Assembly (NCBI RefSeq): GCF_003634105.1
Contig: NZ_RBIQ01000008.1
Span: 620,001-684,000, forward strand
Direction of reading: 5' to 3'
DNA length: 64,000 nucleotides
DNA from: Maribacter vaceletii
GTDB lineage: Bacteria > Bacteroidota > Bacteroidia > Flavobacteriales > Flavobacteriaceae
The notes beneath the pieces are model-generated. The model saw only the letters and a list, made by a program, of their open reading frames with translations, made no database searches and was not told the DNA's origin. A program made the position numbers and the translations under genes. Positions 27,369 to 38,577 of this stretch are shown here, one piece after another; position 1 is the stretch's first letter, and each line of letters starts with the position of its first letter.

Positions 27369-28763
27369 ATGAAAAAAATTAGCAGCCTATTGTTAGTAGC
27401 AGTTTTTGCTGGTGCATTTACGCTTGGAGCTTACAAGCTTTTTTTTGAAAACACCAATTACAAAGTAGTTACCCAAGAAGGAGAAAACACTACTTTTAAA
27501 ACAAACTACACCCCAACCTCTCCAAAAGGAGCTGGTATAAATGAGTTAGATTTTACAACTGCAGCAGAAACAACTGTTAACGCTGTAGTACACGTAAAAA
27601 ATGTAACTTTAAGTTCTGGACCAACCAATATTATGGAGTTTTTCTATGGCTCAAAATCTAGTCAAACTCCGCAAGTAGGAACTGGCTCTGGAGTTATAAT
27701 TTCTTCGGATGGATATATTGTAACAAATAACCATGTTATAGATAAAGCAAACAAACTACAAGTTACTTTAAACAATAACAAAACATATGATGCGGAATTA
27801 ATTGGAACTGACCCAAATACAGATATAGCATTACTTAAGATTGATGCTAAAAAACATTTACCATATTTAGCATTTGGAGATTCTGATAATGTAAAAATTG
27901 GAGAATGGGTTCTTGCTGTAGGAAACCCTTTTAACCTTACCTCTACTGTAACTGCTGGAATTGTAAGTGCTAAAGCTAGGGCACTTGGACAAATAGACCA
28001 ATCTTTTATACAAACTGATGCCGCAGTAAACCCAGGAAACAGCGGTGGAGCATTAGTAAACACTAATGGAGATTTGGTTGGCATAAACACAGCAATAACC
28101 TCACAAACAGGTTCTTATGTGGGGTACTCTTTTGCTGTTCCAAGTAATATTGCAAAAAAAGTAGTAGAAGATATTATGGAGTACGGTAACGTTCTTAAAG
28201 GAATTATTGGTATTACCACTCCGCATATGAATTCTCCCTACGCTATTGAAAATGGAATAAATGAAATTGAAGGAGTTTATGTAGATGGTGTTACCTCTGG
28301 CTCTGGAGCAGAAGATGCAGAAATACAGTCTGGTGATATAATAAAAAAAATAGACGATATAAAGGTTAAGAAATTTGCAGACCTTACAGGGTATATATCC
28401 GCAAAAAGACCTGGAGATGAAGTTATTTTAACCTTAGACAGAGATAATGAAGTTTTAGAAATACCAGTAACATTAAAAGAAAGACAAACCCTTATTGTTC
28501 CTGTTATGGGCATTGAAATTAAAAATTTAACCGAAGAGGATATGAAAAATTTTAACACAAAAACTGGTGTTAAAATTATTGGAGTTCCAGAAACCTATAG
28601 AGGGTATGGTTTATATGGTAAAATATTATTATCTGTTGACGATGAAAAAATAAACAATATTCAAGAAGCAAAAACACTTTTTGGACGCATCTCCAGATAT
28701 GGAAAAACTAGTATTACCATGTTAAATAGTAAAGGAGAAAGAGAACGTCTAATTTTTCAGTAA
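27369..28763 (+). CDS. HtrA/Deg family periplasmic serine protease
   Basis: This 464-residue Do-family protease degrades or refolds damaged envelope proteins. It has an N-terminal membrane anchor or signal (about 4-24). The trypsin-like domain carries the full triad: His122 in V-T-N-N-H-V, Asp152 in N-T-D-I-A-L-L-K and Ser225 in G-N-S-G-G-A-L. Two PDZ-like domains follow (about 275-360 and 375-460). A single gene with a strong terminator at 28783-28815. The upstream 125-bp gap shared with dapF shows no clear plus-strand promoter box; DegP/DegQ distinction is not possible by eye. Confidence 0.93.
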   Translation: MKKISSLLLVAVFAGAFTLGAYKLFFENTNYKVVTQEGENTTFKTNYTPTSPKGAGINELDFTTAAETTVNAVVHVKNVTLSSGPTNIMEFFYGSKSSQTPQVGTGSGVIISSDGYIVTNNHVIDKANKLQVTLNNNKTYDAELIGTDPNTDIALLKIDAKKHLPYLAFGDSDNVKIGEWVLAVGNPFNLTSTVTAGIVSAKARALGQIDQSFIQTDAAVNPGNSGGALVNTNGDLVGINTAITSQTGSYVGYSFAVPSNIAKKVVEDIMEYGNVLKGIIGITTPHMNSPYAIENGINEIEGVYVDGVTSGSGAEDAEIQSGDIIKKIDDIKVKKFADLTGYISAKRPGDEVILTLDRDNEVLEIPVTLKERQTLIVPVMGIEIKNLTEEDMKNFNTKTGVKIIGVPETYRGYGLYGKILLSVDDEKINNIQEAKTLFGRISRYGKTSITMLNSKGERERLIFQ

Positions 28764-28782
28764 ATAAACTCCATTAAAAAAT

Positions 28783-28815
28783 AAAAAAAGCACCTTATTT
28801 TAAGGTGCTTTTTTT
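28783..28815 (+). terminator. Terminator after the HtrA gene
   Basis: A 15-bp A/T-flanked stem (core GCACCTTA / TAAGGTGC) with a 3-nt loop and a run of seven T. Confidence 0.85.
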
Positions 28816-28851
28816 ATTTCATTTTTTCTTTACGAAAACGTTTGAAATAAG

Positions 28852-28859
28852 TACTTTTG
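28852..28859 (+). promoter_or_regulatory. Promoter -7 box for the long GAPDH
   Basis: TACTTTTG matches TAnnTTTG and ends 29 bases before the ATG at 28889. It also argues against the in-frame ATG at 28805, which lies upstream of it. Confidence 0.6.
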
Positions 28860-28888
28860 CAAGCAAATTAACTTTTGAAAAAGTCATA

Positions 28889-30337
28889 ATGGCAAAAAAT
28901 AAATCTTACGAAAAAGAGCTTGCATTCCAAGCGGACAGAAGAAAAGCAACTACAGAGTTTATTAAACTCGCTAGTGACCTTTGGTACGATAAATCTATAG
29001 AGACCGTACTTTTTAAAAATCAAGTTATAGACAAAAACGTTAGCGATATAATTAACCTTCATGAATATGCAGGTGAATTTGTTCAAAAACCTGTTTCTAT
29101 TTTTGACTCTGTTGAAATTTTAAGAGCAATTAACGATATTAAACTACCTCCCTCTAAGTTAGATATTGGTAAACTAACCTACGAATACCATTCGGATAGT
29201 AATGACTATAGCAATGTAAAATCATTTGTAATAGACAAATTAAAAAACGCAAACGAAACTGAAAAAATACAACCAAAAGATGTTGTATTATATGGCTTTG
29301 GAAGAATAGGTAGACTTTTAGCCAGAGAACTTATGGCTAAAACTGGTAAGGGTACCCAAATGCGCTTAAGAGCAATTGTAACTCGAGGAGAAATAACAGA
29401 AGAAATTCTTGAAAAAAGAGCTAATCTACTAAGAATAGACTCTGTTCATGGCAAATTTAATGGTACTGTAGATATAGATTCTAAAAATAAAGCGCTACTA
29501 ATTAACGGTACAACAGTACACATTATTAGCGCCTCTAAACCTGAAGACATAGATTACACTAAATATAGTATAAACAATGCCTTAATAATAGATAACACAG
29601 GGGCTTATAGAGATAAAACAGAATTAAGTAGACACTTAAAATCTAAAGGAGCATCCAAAGTATTGCTTACCGCCCCTGGAAAAGAAGTTCCTAATATTGT
29701 ACATGGGGTTAACCATACAGAATATGACCCAGACACAACAAATATATTTTCTGCAGCTTCATGTACTACAAATGCAATAACACCTGTTTTAAAAGTTGTA
29801 GAAGATTCTCTAGGAATTAGAAAAGGGCATTTAGAAACAATACACGCTTACACTAATGACCAAAATTTAGTAGACAACATGCATAGCAAATACCGTAGAG
29901 GAAGAGCTGCTGGTTTAAACATGGTAATTACCGAGACTGGAGCCGGAAAAGCTGTTGCCAAAGCCTTACCAGAACTAGAAGGAAAATTAACCTCTAATGC
30001 AATTCGTGTCCCTGTACCTAACGGCTCTCTTGCAATTTTAAATTTAGAAACTAAAAACAAAACTTCTTTAAGTGCAATAAATACAATTTTAAAAAAATAC
30101 GCCTTAGAAGGAAACTTAGTGGAGCAAATAAAGTATTCTCTAAGCAAAGAAATGGTTTCTTCTGACATAATAGGTACTTCTGCCCCATCTATTTACGATA
30201 GCAAAGCAACTATAGTTAATAGTACTGGAAAAAATATTATACTCTATATATGGTATGATAATGAATACGGATACTCCCACCAAGTAATACGATTAGCTAA
30301 ATATATATCTAAAGTAAGAAGATTTACCTATTACTAG
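28889..30337 (+). CDS. Glyceraldehyde-3-phosphate dehydrogenase, long form
   Basis: GAPDH oxidises glyceraldehyde-3-phosphate to 1,3-bisphosphoglycerate with NAD(P). From 28889 the protein has 482 residues, about 140 more than the usual 330-340. The extra part is an N-terminal region of about 130 residues of unknown role. The Rossmann motif G-F-G-R-I-G-R is at 136-142 and the catalytic Cys is near 292 in S-A-A-S-C-T-T-N. The later W-Y-D-N-E-Y-G-Y motif is intact. This long form is common in Bacteroidota beside a standard GAPDH; a gluconeogenic or NADP-linked role is possible but unproven here. Confidence 0.92.
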   Translation: MAKNKSYEKELAFQADRRKATTEFIKLASDLWYDKSIETVLFKNQVIDKNVSDIINLHEYAGEFVQKPVSIFDSVEILRAINDIKLPPSKLDIGKLTYEYHSDSNDYSNVKSFVIDKLKNANETEKIQPKDVVLYGFGRIGRLLARELMAKTGKGTQMRLRAIVTRGEITEEILEKRANLLRIDSVHGKFNGTVDIDSKNKALLINGTTVHIISASKPEDIDYTKYSINNALIIDNTGAYRDKTELSRHLKSKGASKVLLTAPGKEVPNIVHGVNHTEYDPDTTNIFSAASCTTNAITPVLKVVEDSLGIRKGHLETIHAYTNDQNLVDNMHSKYRRGRAAGLNMVITETGAGKAVAKALPELEGKLTSNAIRVPVPNGSLAILNLETKNKTSLSAINTILKKYALEGNLVEQIKYSLSKEMVSSDIIGTSAPSIYDSKATIVNSTGKNIILYIWYDNEYGYSHQVIRLAKYISKVRRFTYY

Positions 30338-30353
30338 TACAACCAACAAATTC

Positions 30354-30400
30354 AAAGGTTTTATTTTAGTAACATGCTTACTAAAATAAAACCTTTTTTT
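30354..30400 (+). terminator. Strong terminator after GAPDH
   Basis: A perfect 19-bp inverted repeat (arms 30354-30372 and 30378-30396, loop CATGC) followed by more T, 16 bases past the stop codon. Confidence 0.9.
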
Positions 30401-30482
30401 AATATTTTTTTCTTAATTGATATTATTGAATTACTTTTACCTCCCTCTAAATCACTATTATTAATATAGAAAGCACTAACAA

Positions 30483-31103
30483 ATGAAAGGTTTAAGAATA
30501 CTATTTGCAGTAATCGCCTTGTTCACAATTAACCTACACTACGGACAAGAAGAAAGCAACCAAGAAGAATTGTCTTTAGACAAAGGAAATATTAATAGCC
30601 AGTTTGAATATGTTTATAAAAAATCTGGTAATTATAGAGCAGATGGAAAAAGGTATGAAGTTGTTAGAGTAATTTCTCTAGACAAGTTAAAACAAAATGT
30701 GCTTGACTCCTTAAATGTTTATAGCAAAAAAGAAGAAGGCTTAAGAGCTACTATTACAGGACACGAAACAACAATATCTTCTTTAGAAAAAAAATTAAAT
30801 GAAACAACAAATAACCTTTCTTCTGTTACCGAAGAAAAAGATAGTATGTCTTTTCTAGGCATTTTAGTTTCAAAAGGAACCTATAATGCTATCTTATGGA
30901 CAGTCATAGCATGCTTACTCCTGCTTTTATTAGGATTCATATACAAGTTTAGAAAAAGTAACGTGCTTACGCAAGAAGCAAAATTAGCTTTATCTGAAGT
31001 AGAAACTGAATATGAAGACCATAGAAGAAGAGCATTAGAAAGAGAACAAAAAATAAGTAGGCAACTACAAGATGAAATAAACAAATACAAGAAAAACAAA
31101 TAA
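30483..31103 (+). CDS. Coiled-coil membrane protein of unknown function upstream of trmD
   Basis: The 206-residue protein has a signal peptide (about 1-21, ending H-Y-G-Q), a periplasmic part with a Leu/Glu-rich coiled coil near 85-120, one membrane helix near 131-155, and a charged cytoplasmic coiled coil to the end. It has no SPOUT or other methyltransferase motif. Homologues in Flavobacteriaceae are, as I recall, often labelled tRNA (guanine-N1)-methyltransferase only because trmD follows; that label should not be carried over. A terminator separates it from trmD. Function unknown; the layout suggests a structural or signalling envelope role. Confidence 0.75.
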   Translation: MKGLRILFAVIALFTINLHYGQEESNQEELSLDKGNINSQFEYVYKKSGNYRADGKRYEVVRVISLDKLKQNVLDSLNVYSKKEEGLRATITGHETTISSLEKKLNETTNNLSSVTEEKDSMSFLGILVSKGTYNAILWTVIACLLLLLLGFIYKFRKSNVLTQEAKLALSEVETEYEDHRRRALEREQKISRQLQDEINKYKKNK

Positions 31104-31105
31104 TT

Positions 31106-31131
31106 AAAAAGCTCCATTAGGAGCTTTTTTT
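31106..31131 (+). terminator. Terminator after the coiled-coil protein gene
   Basis: AAAAAGCTCC / GGAGCTTTTT with an ATTA loop and seven T, just past the stop codon. Confidence 0.85.
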
Positions 31132-31196
31132 ATACAATAAATATAGAAGGTAAGAGTTAGCCCCTCTTCTAAATATTAATAATCATATAGTTTTAC

Positions 31197-31204
31197 TACT
31201 TTTG
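31197..31204 (+). promoter_or_regulatory. Promoter -7 box for trmD
   Basis: TACTTTTG, 28 bases before the trmD ATG; no clear TTG upstream. Confidence 0.55.
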
Positions 31205-31232
31205 ACTTTTTATTCTAAAAAGCTATTGTTAG

Positions 31233-31907
31233 ATGCGTATTGATATAATAACGGTACTACCCGAATTACTAAAAAGCCCTTTTGAAGCATCTATTCTAAA
31301 AAGAGCTATAGATAAAGGGTTAGTAGAAGTTCATTTTCATAATTTAAGAGATTACACAGATAAAAGTTACAATCAAGTAGATGATTACCAATTTGGAGGT
31401 GGAGCTGGAATGGTATTAATGGTGGAGCCAATAGACAAATGCATAAGTAACCTAAAAAGTCAAAGAAACTATGATGAAGTTATTTATATGACTCCTGATG
31501 GTGAAACTTTAAATCAAAAACTAGCAAACAGACTCTCTCTAAAAGAAAATATAATACTATTATGCGGGCATTATAAAGGTGTAGACCAGCGCGTTAGAGA
31601 TTTATTTATTACCAAAGAAATATCTGTTGGAGATTATGTCTTATCTGGTGGAGAATTAGGAGCTGCAATTTTATGTGACGCTGTTATTAGGTTAATTCCA
31701 GGAGTTCTTAGCAACGAAACTTCTGCCCTAACAGATACGTTCCAAGACAATCTTTTAGCTCCTCCAATATATACAAGACCTGCAGAATATAAAGGCCATA
31801 AAGTACCAGAAATACTTTTATCAGGGAATTTTCCAAAAATTGAAGAGTGGAGAGAAAATCAAGCCATTAAAAGAACAGAAGAATTAAGACCAGATTTATT
31901 AGAGTAA
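31233..31907 (+). CDS. trmD: tRNA (guanine37-N1)-methyltransferase
   Basis: TrmD methylates G37 next to the anticodon of several tRNAs, preventing frameshifts. The 224-residue SPOUT protein begins [11 protein letters not shown] and has the knot motifs [12 protein letters not shown] near 109-120 and Y-V-L-S-G-G-E near 134-140, where the SAM-binding trefoil knot forms. The C-terminal end W-R-x-x-Q-A is present. It lies upstream of rplS as in many bacteria, but here each has its own TAnnTTTG box and a 139-bp gap separates them. Confidence 0.96.
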   Translation: MRIDIITVLPELLKSPFEASILKRAIDKGLVEVHFHNLRDYTDKSYNQVDDYQFGGGAGMVLMVEPIDKCISNLKSQRNYDEVIYMTPDGETLNQKLANRLSLKENIILLCGHYKGVDQRVRDLFITKEISVGDYVLSGGELGAAILCDAVIRLIPGVLSNETSALTDTFQDNLLAPPIYTRPAEYKGHKVPEILLSGNFPKIEEWRENQAIKRTEELRPDLLE

Positions 31908-31944
31908 CTCTTATTCATTTACAAAAAAATAGAATAAAATATTC

Positions 31945-31974
31945 TTGCCAGTATTAATAATATATGTATTTTTG
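31945..31974 (+). promoter_or_regulatory. Promoter for rplS
   Basis: TTG (31945-31947), 19-base spacer, TATTTTTG (31967-31974): a full match to the Bacteroidota -33/-7 promoter. The leader would be about 69 bases. Confidence 0.8.
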
Positions 31975-32046
31975 CAAACTATTAAAATAACCTCTGACGA
32001 AAATCGTGAATGTTATTTGTATATTATTTTAAAATAAAATATTAAA

Positions 32047-32397
32047 ATGGAATCATTAATAAAATTTGTAGAAAACGAATTCGTTCCTAAAAAAGATTTC
32101 CCTGATTTTTCTGCTGGTGATACAATAACAGTATACTACGAAATTAAAGAAGGTGAAAAAACACGTACACAGTTCTTTAAAGGTGTAGTAATACAAAGAA
32201 GAGGAAGTGGCGCAACAGAAACTTTTACTATTAGAAAAATGTCTGGTACTATTGGTGTTGAACGTATTTTTCCAATAAACTTACCTGCTTTGCAAAAAAT
32301 AGAGCTTAATAAGAGAGGAAAAGTTCGTAGATCTAGAATATTCTACTTTAGAGGTTTAACTGGTAAAAAAGCTAGAATTAAAGAGGTTCGTAAATAA
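32047..32397 (+). CDS. rplS: 50S ribosomal protein L19
   Basis: L19 sits at the 30S-50S interface. The 116-residue protein is full length, with F-S-A-G-D-T-I-T-V-Y-Y-E-I-K-E-G-E-K-x-R near 22-41, F-K-G-V-V-I-Q-R-R-G-S-G near 45-56 and F-T-I-R-K-M-S-G-T-I-G-V-E-R-I-F-P near 61-77, all family hallmarks. Its promoter is the cleanest in the window and its leader of about 69 bases could hold a regulatory structure, though none is obvious. A strong terminator follows. Confidence 0.97.
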   Translation: MESLIKFVENEFVPKKDFPDFSAGDTITVYYEIKEGEKTRTQFFKGVVIQRRGSGATETFTIRKMSGTIGVERIFPINLPALQKIELNKRGKVRRSRIFYFRGLTGKKARIKEVRK

Positions 32398-32424
32398 TTT
32401 ACAACCAAATTTATTACACATATT

Positions 32425-32455
32425 AAAAAGCACTGTTCCTAACAGTGCTTTTTTA
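32425..32455 (+). terminator. Terminator after rplS
   Basis: GCACTGTT / AACAGTGC with a CCT loop, flanked by five A and six T. Confidence 0.9.
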
Positions 32456-32993
32456 CGTTATAAACAATTGTTAATAACAATAGTTCATAAACTGTTGATT
32501 ATTAACTACATAAAAGCATTATTCTTTTGTATAAAATTTCTTAACTTTAGGTTATAGATTACAGCAATCTATTATAAAGTTTACGTTCTTTATATTGTTA
32601 TGCACTCTTCTTTAAACTATAAAAAAGCTCTTGCATTTTTAAATTTTTAATTAAGAGAAAGTGAGATTTATATTTATAATATTTTTTCACTTATACATAA
32701 AAATGAAAAAAGCCTCATAGCTACTATTCGTTTATATATTGCATGACAAAAAAATAGTAATTAATGAGTTAGCTATAAAACACTAAAACTTAATTTCTAT
32801 AAACGTTGAAATAGTGGTCTAAATGCAATCAATGGTTGCCGTTTTATTAAAAAATAAAACAACAGGTTTACAAACTATTTCTAGAAAGCCATATCCCATA
32901 CATGTATAGGATATGGCTTTTAATATTCACAAAATTCTTTTAAATCTTAAAGTTTAGCACATTTAACATGCTAACAAAAACCCTTTTATATCG
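32456..32993. other. Long non-coding gap with nested hairpins; possible small RNA
   Basis: No credible protein-coding frame is seen here. Three secondary-structure elements stand out: CTCAT...ACTATT / AATAGT...ATGAG at 32714-32768; an 8-bp outer stem GAAATAGT / ACTATTTC (32808-32815 and 32874-32881) enclosing GTTTTATT / AATAAAAC; and a 12-bp stem (32885-32896 / 32909-32920) followed by a short T run, which could end a transcript. No good TAnnTTTG box was found upstream within the gap, only the near-matches TTCTTTTG and TAACTTTA near 32522-32550. An unrecognised small RNA is possible but unproven. Confidence 0.3.
32885..32921 (+). terminator. Terminator-like hairpin upstream of icd
   Basis: Stem AAAGCCATATCC / GGATATGGCTTT with a 12-nt loop that itself contains TACATGTA. 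The T run is only four long. No gene ends nearby on the plus strand, so it may end a non-coding transcript. Confidence 0.5.
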
Positions 32994-33001
32994 TATCTTT
33001 G
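32994..33001 (+). promoter_or_regulatory. Promoter -7 box for isocitrate dehydrogenase
   Basis: TATCTTTG, matching TAnnTTTG, ends 28 bases before the ATG. Confidence 0.6.
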
Positions 33002-33020
33002 TTTTGCTTAAACTTAATGA

Positions 33021-35246
<2,226 letters not shown>

Positions 35247-35266
35247 GTTATGTTCTTTACATAAAT

Positions 35267-35296
35267 AAAAACCCTTGTTTTTTCAACAAGGGTTTT
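35267..35296 (+). terminator. Terminator after icd
   Basis: A perfect 12-bp stem (AAAACCCTTGTT / AACAAGGGTTTT), 6-nt loop, ending in six T. Confidence 0.9.
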
Positions 35297-35367
35297 TTCA
35301 TTTATTAAATAAATGTTAAGTGTAAGATTACCTTGTTTTTACTGACTATTTTTATAAAAAAACTACA

Positions 35368-37737
35368 ATGAAGTTTCATATAAGAGTTTGCCTCTTCATT
35401 TTCTTAAGCTCTTCCTATTTATCCTTTGGACAACAAAAATTTACACTCAGCGGTATTGTATCCCAAAAAAACAGTAATGAAACTCTTATTGGTGTAACTA
35501 TTGCAATTCCAGAATTACAAACAGGAGTAATAACAAATGAATATGGTTTTTATTCTATTACATTACCAGAAGGTAACTACACATTAGTAACTAATTATTT
35601 AGGTTTCCAAGAAATAAAAAAAGACATTACACTAACAGATAATAAAAAAATAAACTTTCAACTTAAAGAAGAAGCAGAACAGCTAGAAGAAGTTATTGTT
35701 ATCGAAGATAAAGAGCGTATAGATATTAGAAAACCACAAATGAGTGTTAACACTCTAAAGGCAGAAACTATTAAAAATATTCCTGTAATATTAGGAGAGG
35801 CAGATATTATTAAATCAATTTTACTTTTACCAGGAGTAACAAATGCTGGCGAAGGTGCTTCAGGATTTAATGTTCGTGGAGGCTCGGCAGACCAAAATTT
35901 AATTTTATTAGATGAGGCTACAATCTTTAACTCTTCTCATTTATTTGGATTCTTTTCTGTTTTTAATCCAGATGCAATTAAAAATATAAAACTATATAAG
36001 GGTGGTATCCCAGCAAGATATGGTGGCAGAGTATCCTCTGTATTAGATATTTTTCAAAAAGAAGGAAACAGCAAAGAAATTAAAGTAAACGGAGGATTAG
36101 GCTTAGTTGCTAGCAGACTTTTGGTAGAAGGACCAATAATTAAAGATAAATCTGCATTTTTAATAGGTGGTCGGGCTTCTTATGCACATCTTTTTTTTCC
36201 TTTATTTAATTTAGATAATACAGCATACTTTTTTGACCTTAACGCAAAACTTAATTACAAAATAAACCAAAATAACAACCTATTTTTATCAGGCTATTTT
36301 GGAAGAGATGTTTTTGGCATTAGTGATAGTTTTGTAAATACTTATGGTAATTCTGTTGGGAATTTTAGATGGAATCATTTATTTTCAGATAAGTTATTTT
36401 CTAACTTATCCCTAATATATTCTGATTATTACTATGGTTTGAAATTAGATTTTGTAGGCTTCAATTGGAACTCAGGCATACAAAATTTTAATATTAAATA
36501 CGATTTAAAACACTACTTAAATAATGATTTACAAGTAAATTATGGTATTAATAATATTTACTACAAATTTAACCCTGGAAAAATAGAACCTAGTAATACT
36601 AACTCTGGAATTATTGAGGAACAATTAACACAAAAATTTGCAAATGAGTTTGCTGCATATATAGATATAGAGCAAAATATCACCAAAAACCTAAGTCTAC
36701 AATATGGAGTAAGGTTTAGCCATTTTAATAGATTAGGTCAAGATGAAATTAATGTATATGAAAATAATGAAGCCATACTTTTCAATGAAGAATTTCAATT
36801 ATATTATTCTGCAAACCCAACAGAAACTAGTAATGTAAAAAAAGGAAGTCTAAAAACTTTTACTAATGTAGAACCTCGATTAGGATTTTCTTATTCTTTT
36901 AAAAATAATGCTATAAAAGGTAGCTACACTAGATTATCACAATACCTTCATTTACTATCTAACACAAGCTCCCCTACTCCATTAGATGTTTGGACTCCAA
37001 GTGGTCCATTTATTAAACCACAACTCTTAGACCAGTTTGCATTAGGATATTTTAAAACCATAGACGAAAATAAATACAGTATAGAAACTGAAGTTTTTTA
37101 TAAAAAAATCAAAAATAGAATAGATTATATAAATGGAGCCAACTTAATAGCTAATGATGCTATTGAACAAATAATTTTAAACGGAAGAGCTAGGGCTTAT
37201 GGTGTAGAGTTTTTATTTAAAAAGAATGAAGGGAAGCTAAAAGGATGGTTAGCATATACCCTTTCTAAATCTGAACAACAAACACCTGGAAGAACTCCAA
37301 TAGAAACCGGTATAAATTTTGGAGAATGGTATAACACTGCGTATGACAAAACGCATGATTTTTCTTTATATGCCAGTTATGAATTAAATACAAAGTGGAG
37401 CATAAACTCTAACCTTATATACCAAACTGGGCAACCTACCAATTACCCTGTTGGTCAATTTCAATTTCAAGGGCTAACAGTGCCTTACTATGGCCTTAGA
37501 AATAATGAACGTTTACCAAATTACCATAGAATAGACCTTTCGGCAACTCTAACTCCAAAAAAAAGCACTTTCAAAAAAATAAAAAGCGAATGGGTATTTA
37601 GCATTTACAATTTATATAATAGAAAAAATGCTGCCTCAATTAATTTTAACAGAAATACAGAAACAGGAAATAACGAAGCCATTCGTACCTCAATTTTTGG
37701 TATAGTACCTGCAGTAACTTATAATTTTAAATTTTAG
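35368..37737 (+). CDS. TonB-dependent outer-membrane receptor
   Basis: The 789-residue protein has a signal peptide (about 1-22), then a carboxypeptidase-like beta-sandwich domain (about 25-110) with G-V-T-I-A-I-P and the N-E-Y-G-F-Y-S-I-T-L-P-E-G-N-Y pattern. The plug follows with G-F-N-V-R-G-G-S-A-D-Q-N near 166-177 and Y-K-G-G-I-P-A-R-Y-G-G-R. The rest is a 22-strand-type barrel ending in an aromatic V-T-Y-N-F-K-F. Substrate unknown. The next gene, four bases on, encodes a DUF4249 lipoprotein, the usual partner of this receptor class. Confidence 0.9.
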   Translation: MKFHIRVCLFIFLSSSYLSFGQQKFTLSGIVSQKNSNETLIGVTIAIPELQTGVITNEYGFYSITLPEGNYTLVTNYLGFQEIKKDITLTDNKKINFQLKEEAEQLEEVIVIEDKERIDIRKPQMSVNTLKAETIKNIPVILGEADIIKSILLLPGVTNAGEGASGFNVRGGSADQNLILLDEATIFNSSHLFGFFSVFNPDAIKNIKLYKGGIPARYGGRVSSVLDIFQKEGNSKEIKVNGGLGLVASRLLVEGPIIKDKSAFLIGGRASYAHLFFPLFNLDNTAYFFDLNAKLNYKINQNNNLFLSGYFGRDVFGISDSFVNTYGNSVGNFRWNHLFSDKLFSNLSLIYSDYYYGLKLDFVGFNWNSGIQNFNIKYDLKHYLNNDLQVNYGINNIYYKFNPGKIEPSNTNSGIIEEQLTQKFANEFAAYIDIEQNITKNLSLQYGVRFSHFNRLGQDEINVYENNEAILFNEEFQLYYSANPTETSNVKKGSLKTFTNVEPRLGFSYSFKNNAIKGSYTRLSQYLHLLSNTSSPTPLDVWTPSGPFIKPQLLDQFALGYFKTIDENKYSIETEVFYKKIKNRIDYINGANLIANDAIEQIILNGRARAYGVEFLFKKNEGKLKGWLAYTLSKSEQQTPGRTPIETGINFGEWYNTAYDKTHDFSLYASYELNTKWSINSNLIYQTGQPTNYPVGQFQFQGLTVPYYGLRNNERLPNYHRIDLSATLTPKKSTFKKIKSEWVFSIYNLYNRKNAASINFNRNTETGNNEAIRTSIFGIVPAVTYNFKF

Positions 37738-37741
37738 AATC

Positions 37742-38572
37742 ATGAAGAACCTTCTACCCATTCTAATTCTAGGTTTTCTTTTTTTCTCTTGCGAAGATGT
37801 TATAGAAGTAGATGCTCCTAGTGAAACTCCTAAGCTTAATATTGATGCTTTAATTAGAGTTGACACTAGTAAAACAAGAACTACAGTTAAAGTTATAGCT
37901 GGGCTTACAAGTTCTTTTTTTGATGACTTAAAACCAGCGAAACTAAACCAAATAGTTATTACAAACCTAAGAACTGAAACCTCCTTATTTTTACAAGAAT
38001 CAGAACCTGGAATATATGTTGGTGTACAAAACACTACCTTCTTTACCAATGGCGAATTAGCTTTATATATAGAACACGAAGACCAAACATATGCAGCAAG
38101 AGCTACTTATATGGAAGCCTCAGAGATAACAAAATTAGAACAAGGAAACGGCACTTTATTTGAGGGTAACGAAACAGAAATTATCATTGCTTTTACAGAT
38201 ATTCCAAATAAGGACAACTACTATTTATTTGACCTTGACTTTAATGAATATTTAGTAACCGAAGATGATTTTTATAAAGGAAAATCTTTTGAATTTTCTT
38301 ATTTTTATAATGATGATATTACTTCTGGTATGGAAATTAATATTAATTTATTGGGTGTAGATGAAGCTTTCTATAATTATATGGATTTAGTAATTGTTCA
38401 AAGTGGCGGCTCTCAGGGTCCTTTTCAGACCCCAGTAGCTACAGTAAAAGGAAATATTACAAACATTACAGGAACAACAGATATTAATGATATAAAAGTA
38501 GATACCAAAAACTTTGCATTTGGCTACTTTGCTGTTTGCCAATCTTTTTCTAAATCAATAATTATAGAATAA
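37742..38572 (+). CDS. DUF4249 family lipoprotein
   Basis: The 276-residue precursor has lipobox F-F-S-C with Cys17, then E-D-V-I-E-V-D-A-P and L-N-I-D-A-L-I, which mark the DUF4249 family. The rest is beta-rich and presumably lies in the outer membrane or on its surface. DUF4249 proteins nearly always follow a TonB receptor, as here, and probably help that receptor capture or pass on its ligand in the way SusD does; this is an inference from gene pairing. Function is not known in detail. Confidence 0.85.
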   Translation: MKNLLPILILGFLFFSCEDVIEVDAPSETPKLNIDALIRVDTSKTRTTVKVIAGLTSSFFDDLKPAKLNQIVITNLRTETSLFLQESEPGIYVGVQNTTFFTNGELALYIEHEDQTYAARATYMEASEITKLEQGNGTLFEGNETEIIIAFTDIPNKDNYYLFDLDFNEYLVTEDDFYKGKSFEFSYFYNDDITSGMEININLLGVDEAFYNYMDLVIVQSGGSQGPFQTPVATVKGNITNITGTTDINDIKVDTKNFAFGYFAVCQSFSKSIIIE

Positions 38573-38577
38573 AAAAT

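Noticed and set aside
28805-28888. 28-codon upstream extension of the long GAPDH
   Set aside because: It starts within the preceding terminator and upstream of the TACTTTTG promoter box; the family-like start is at 28889.
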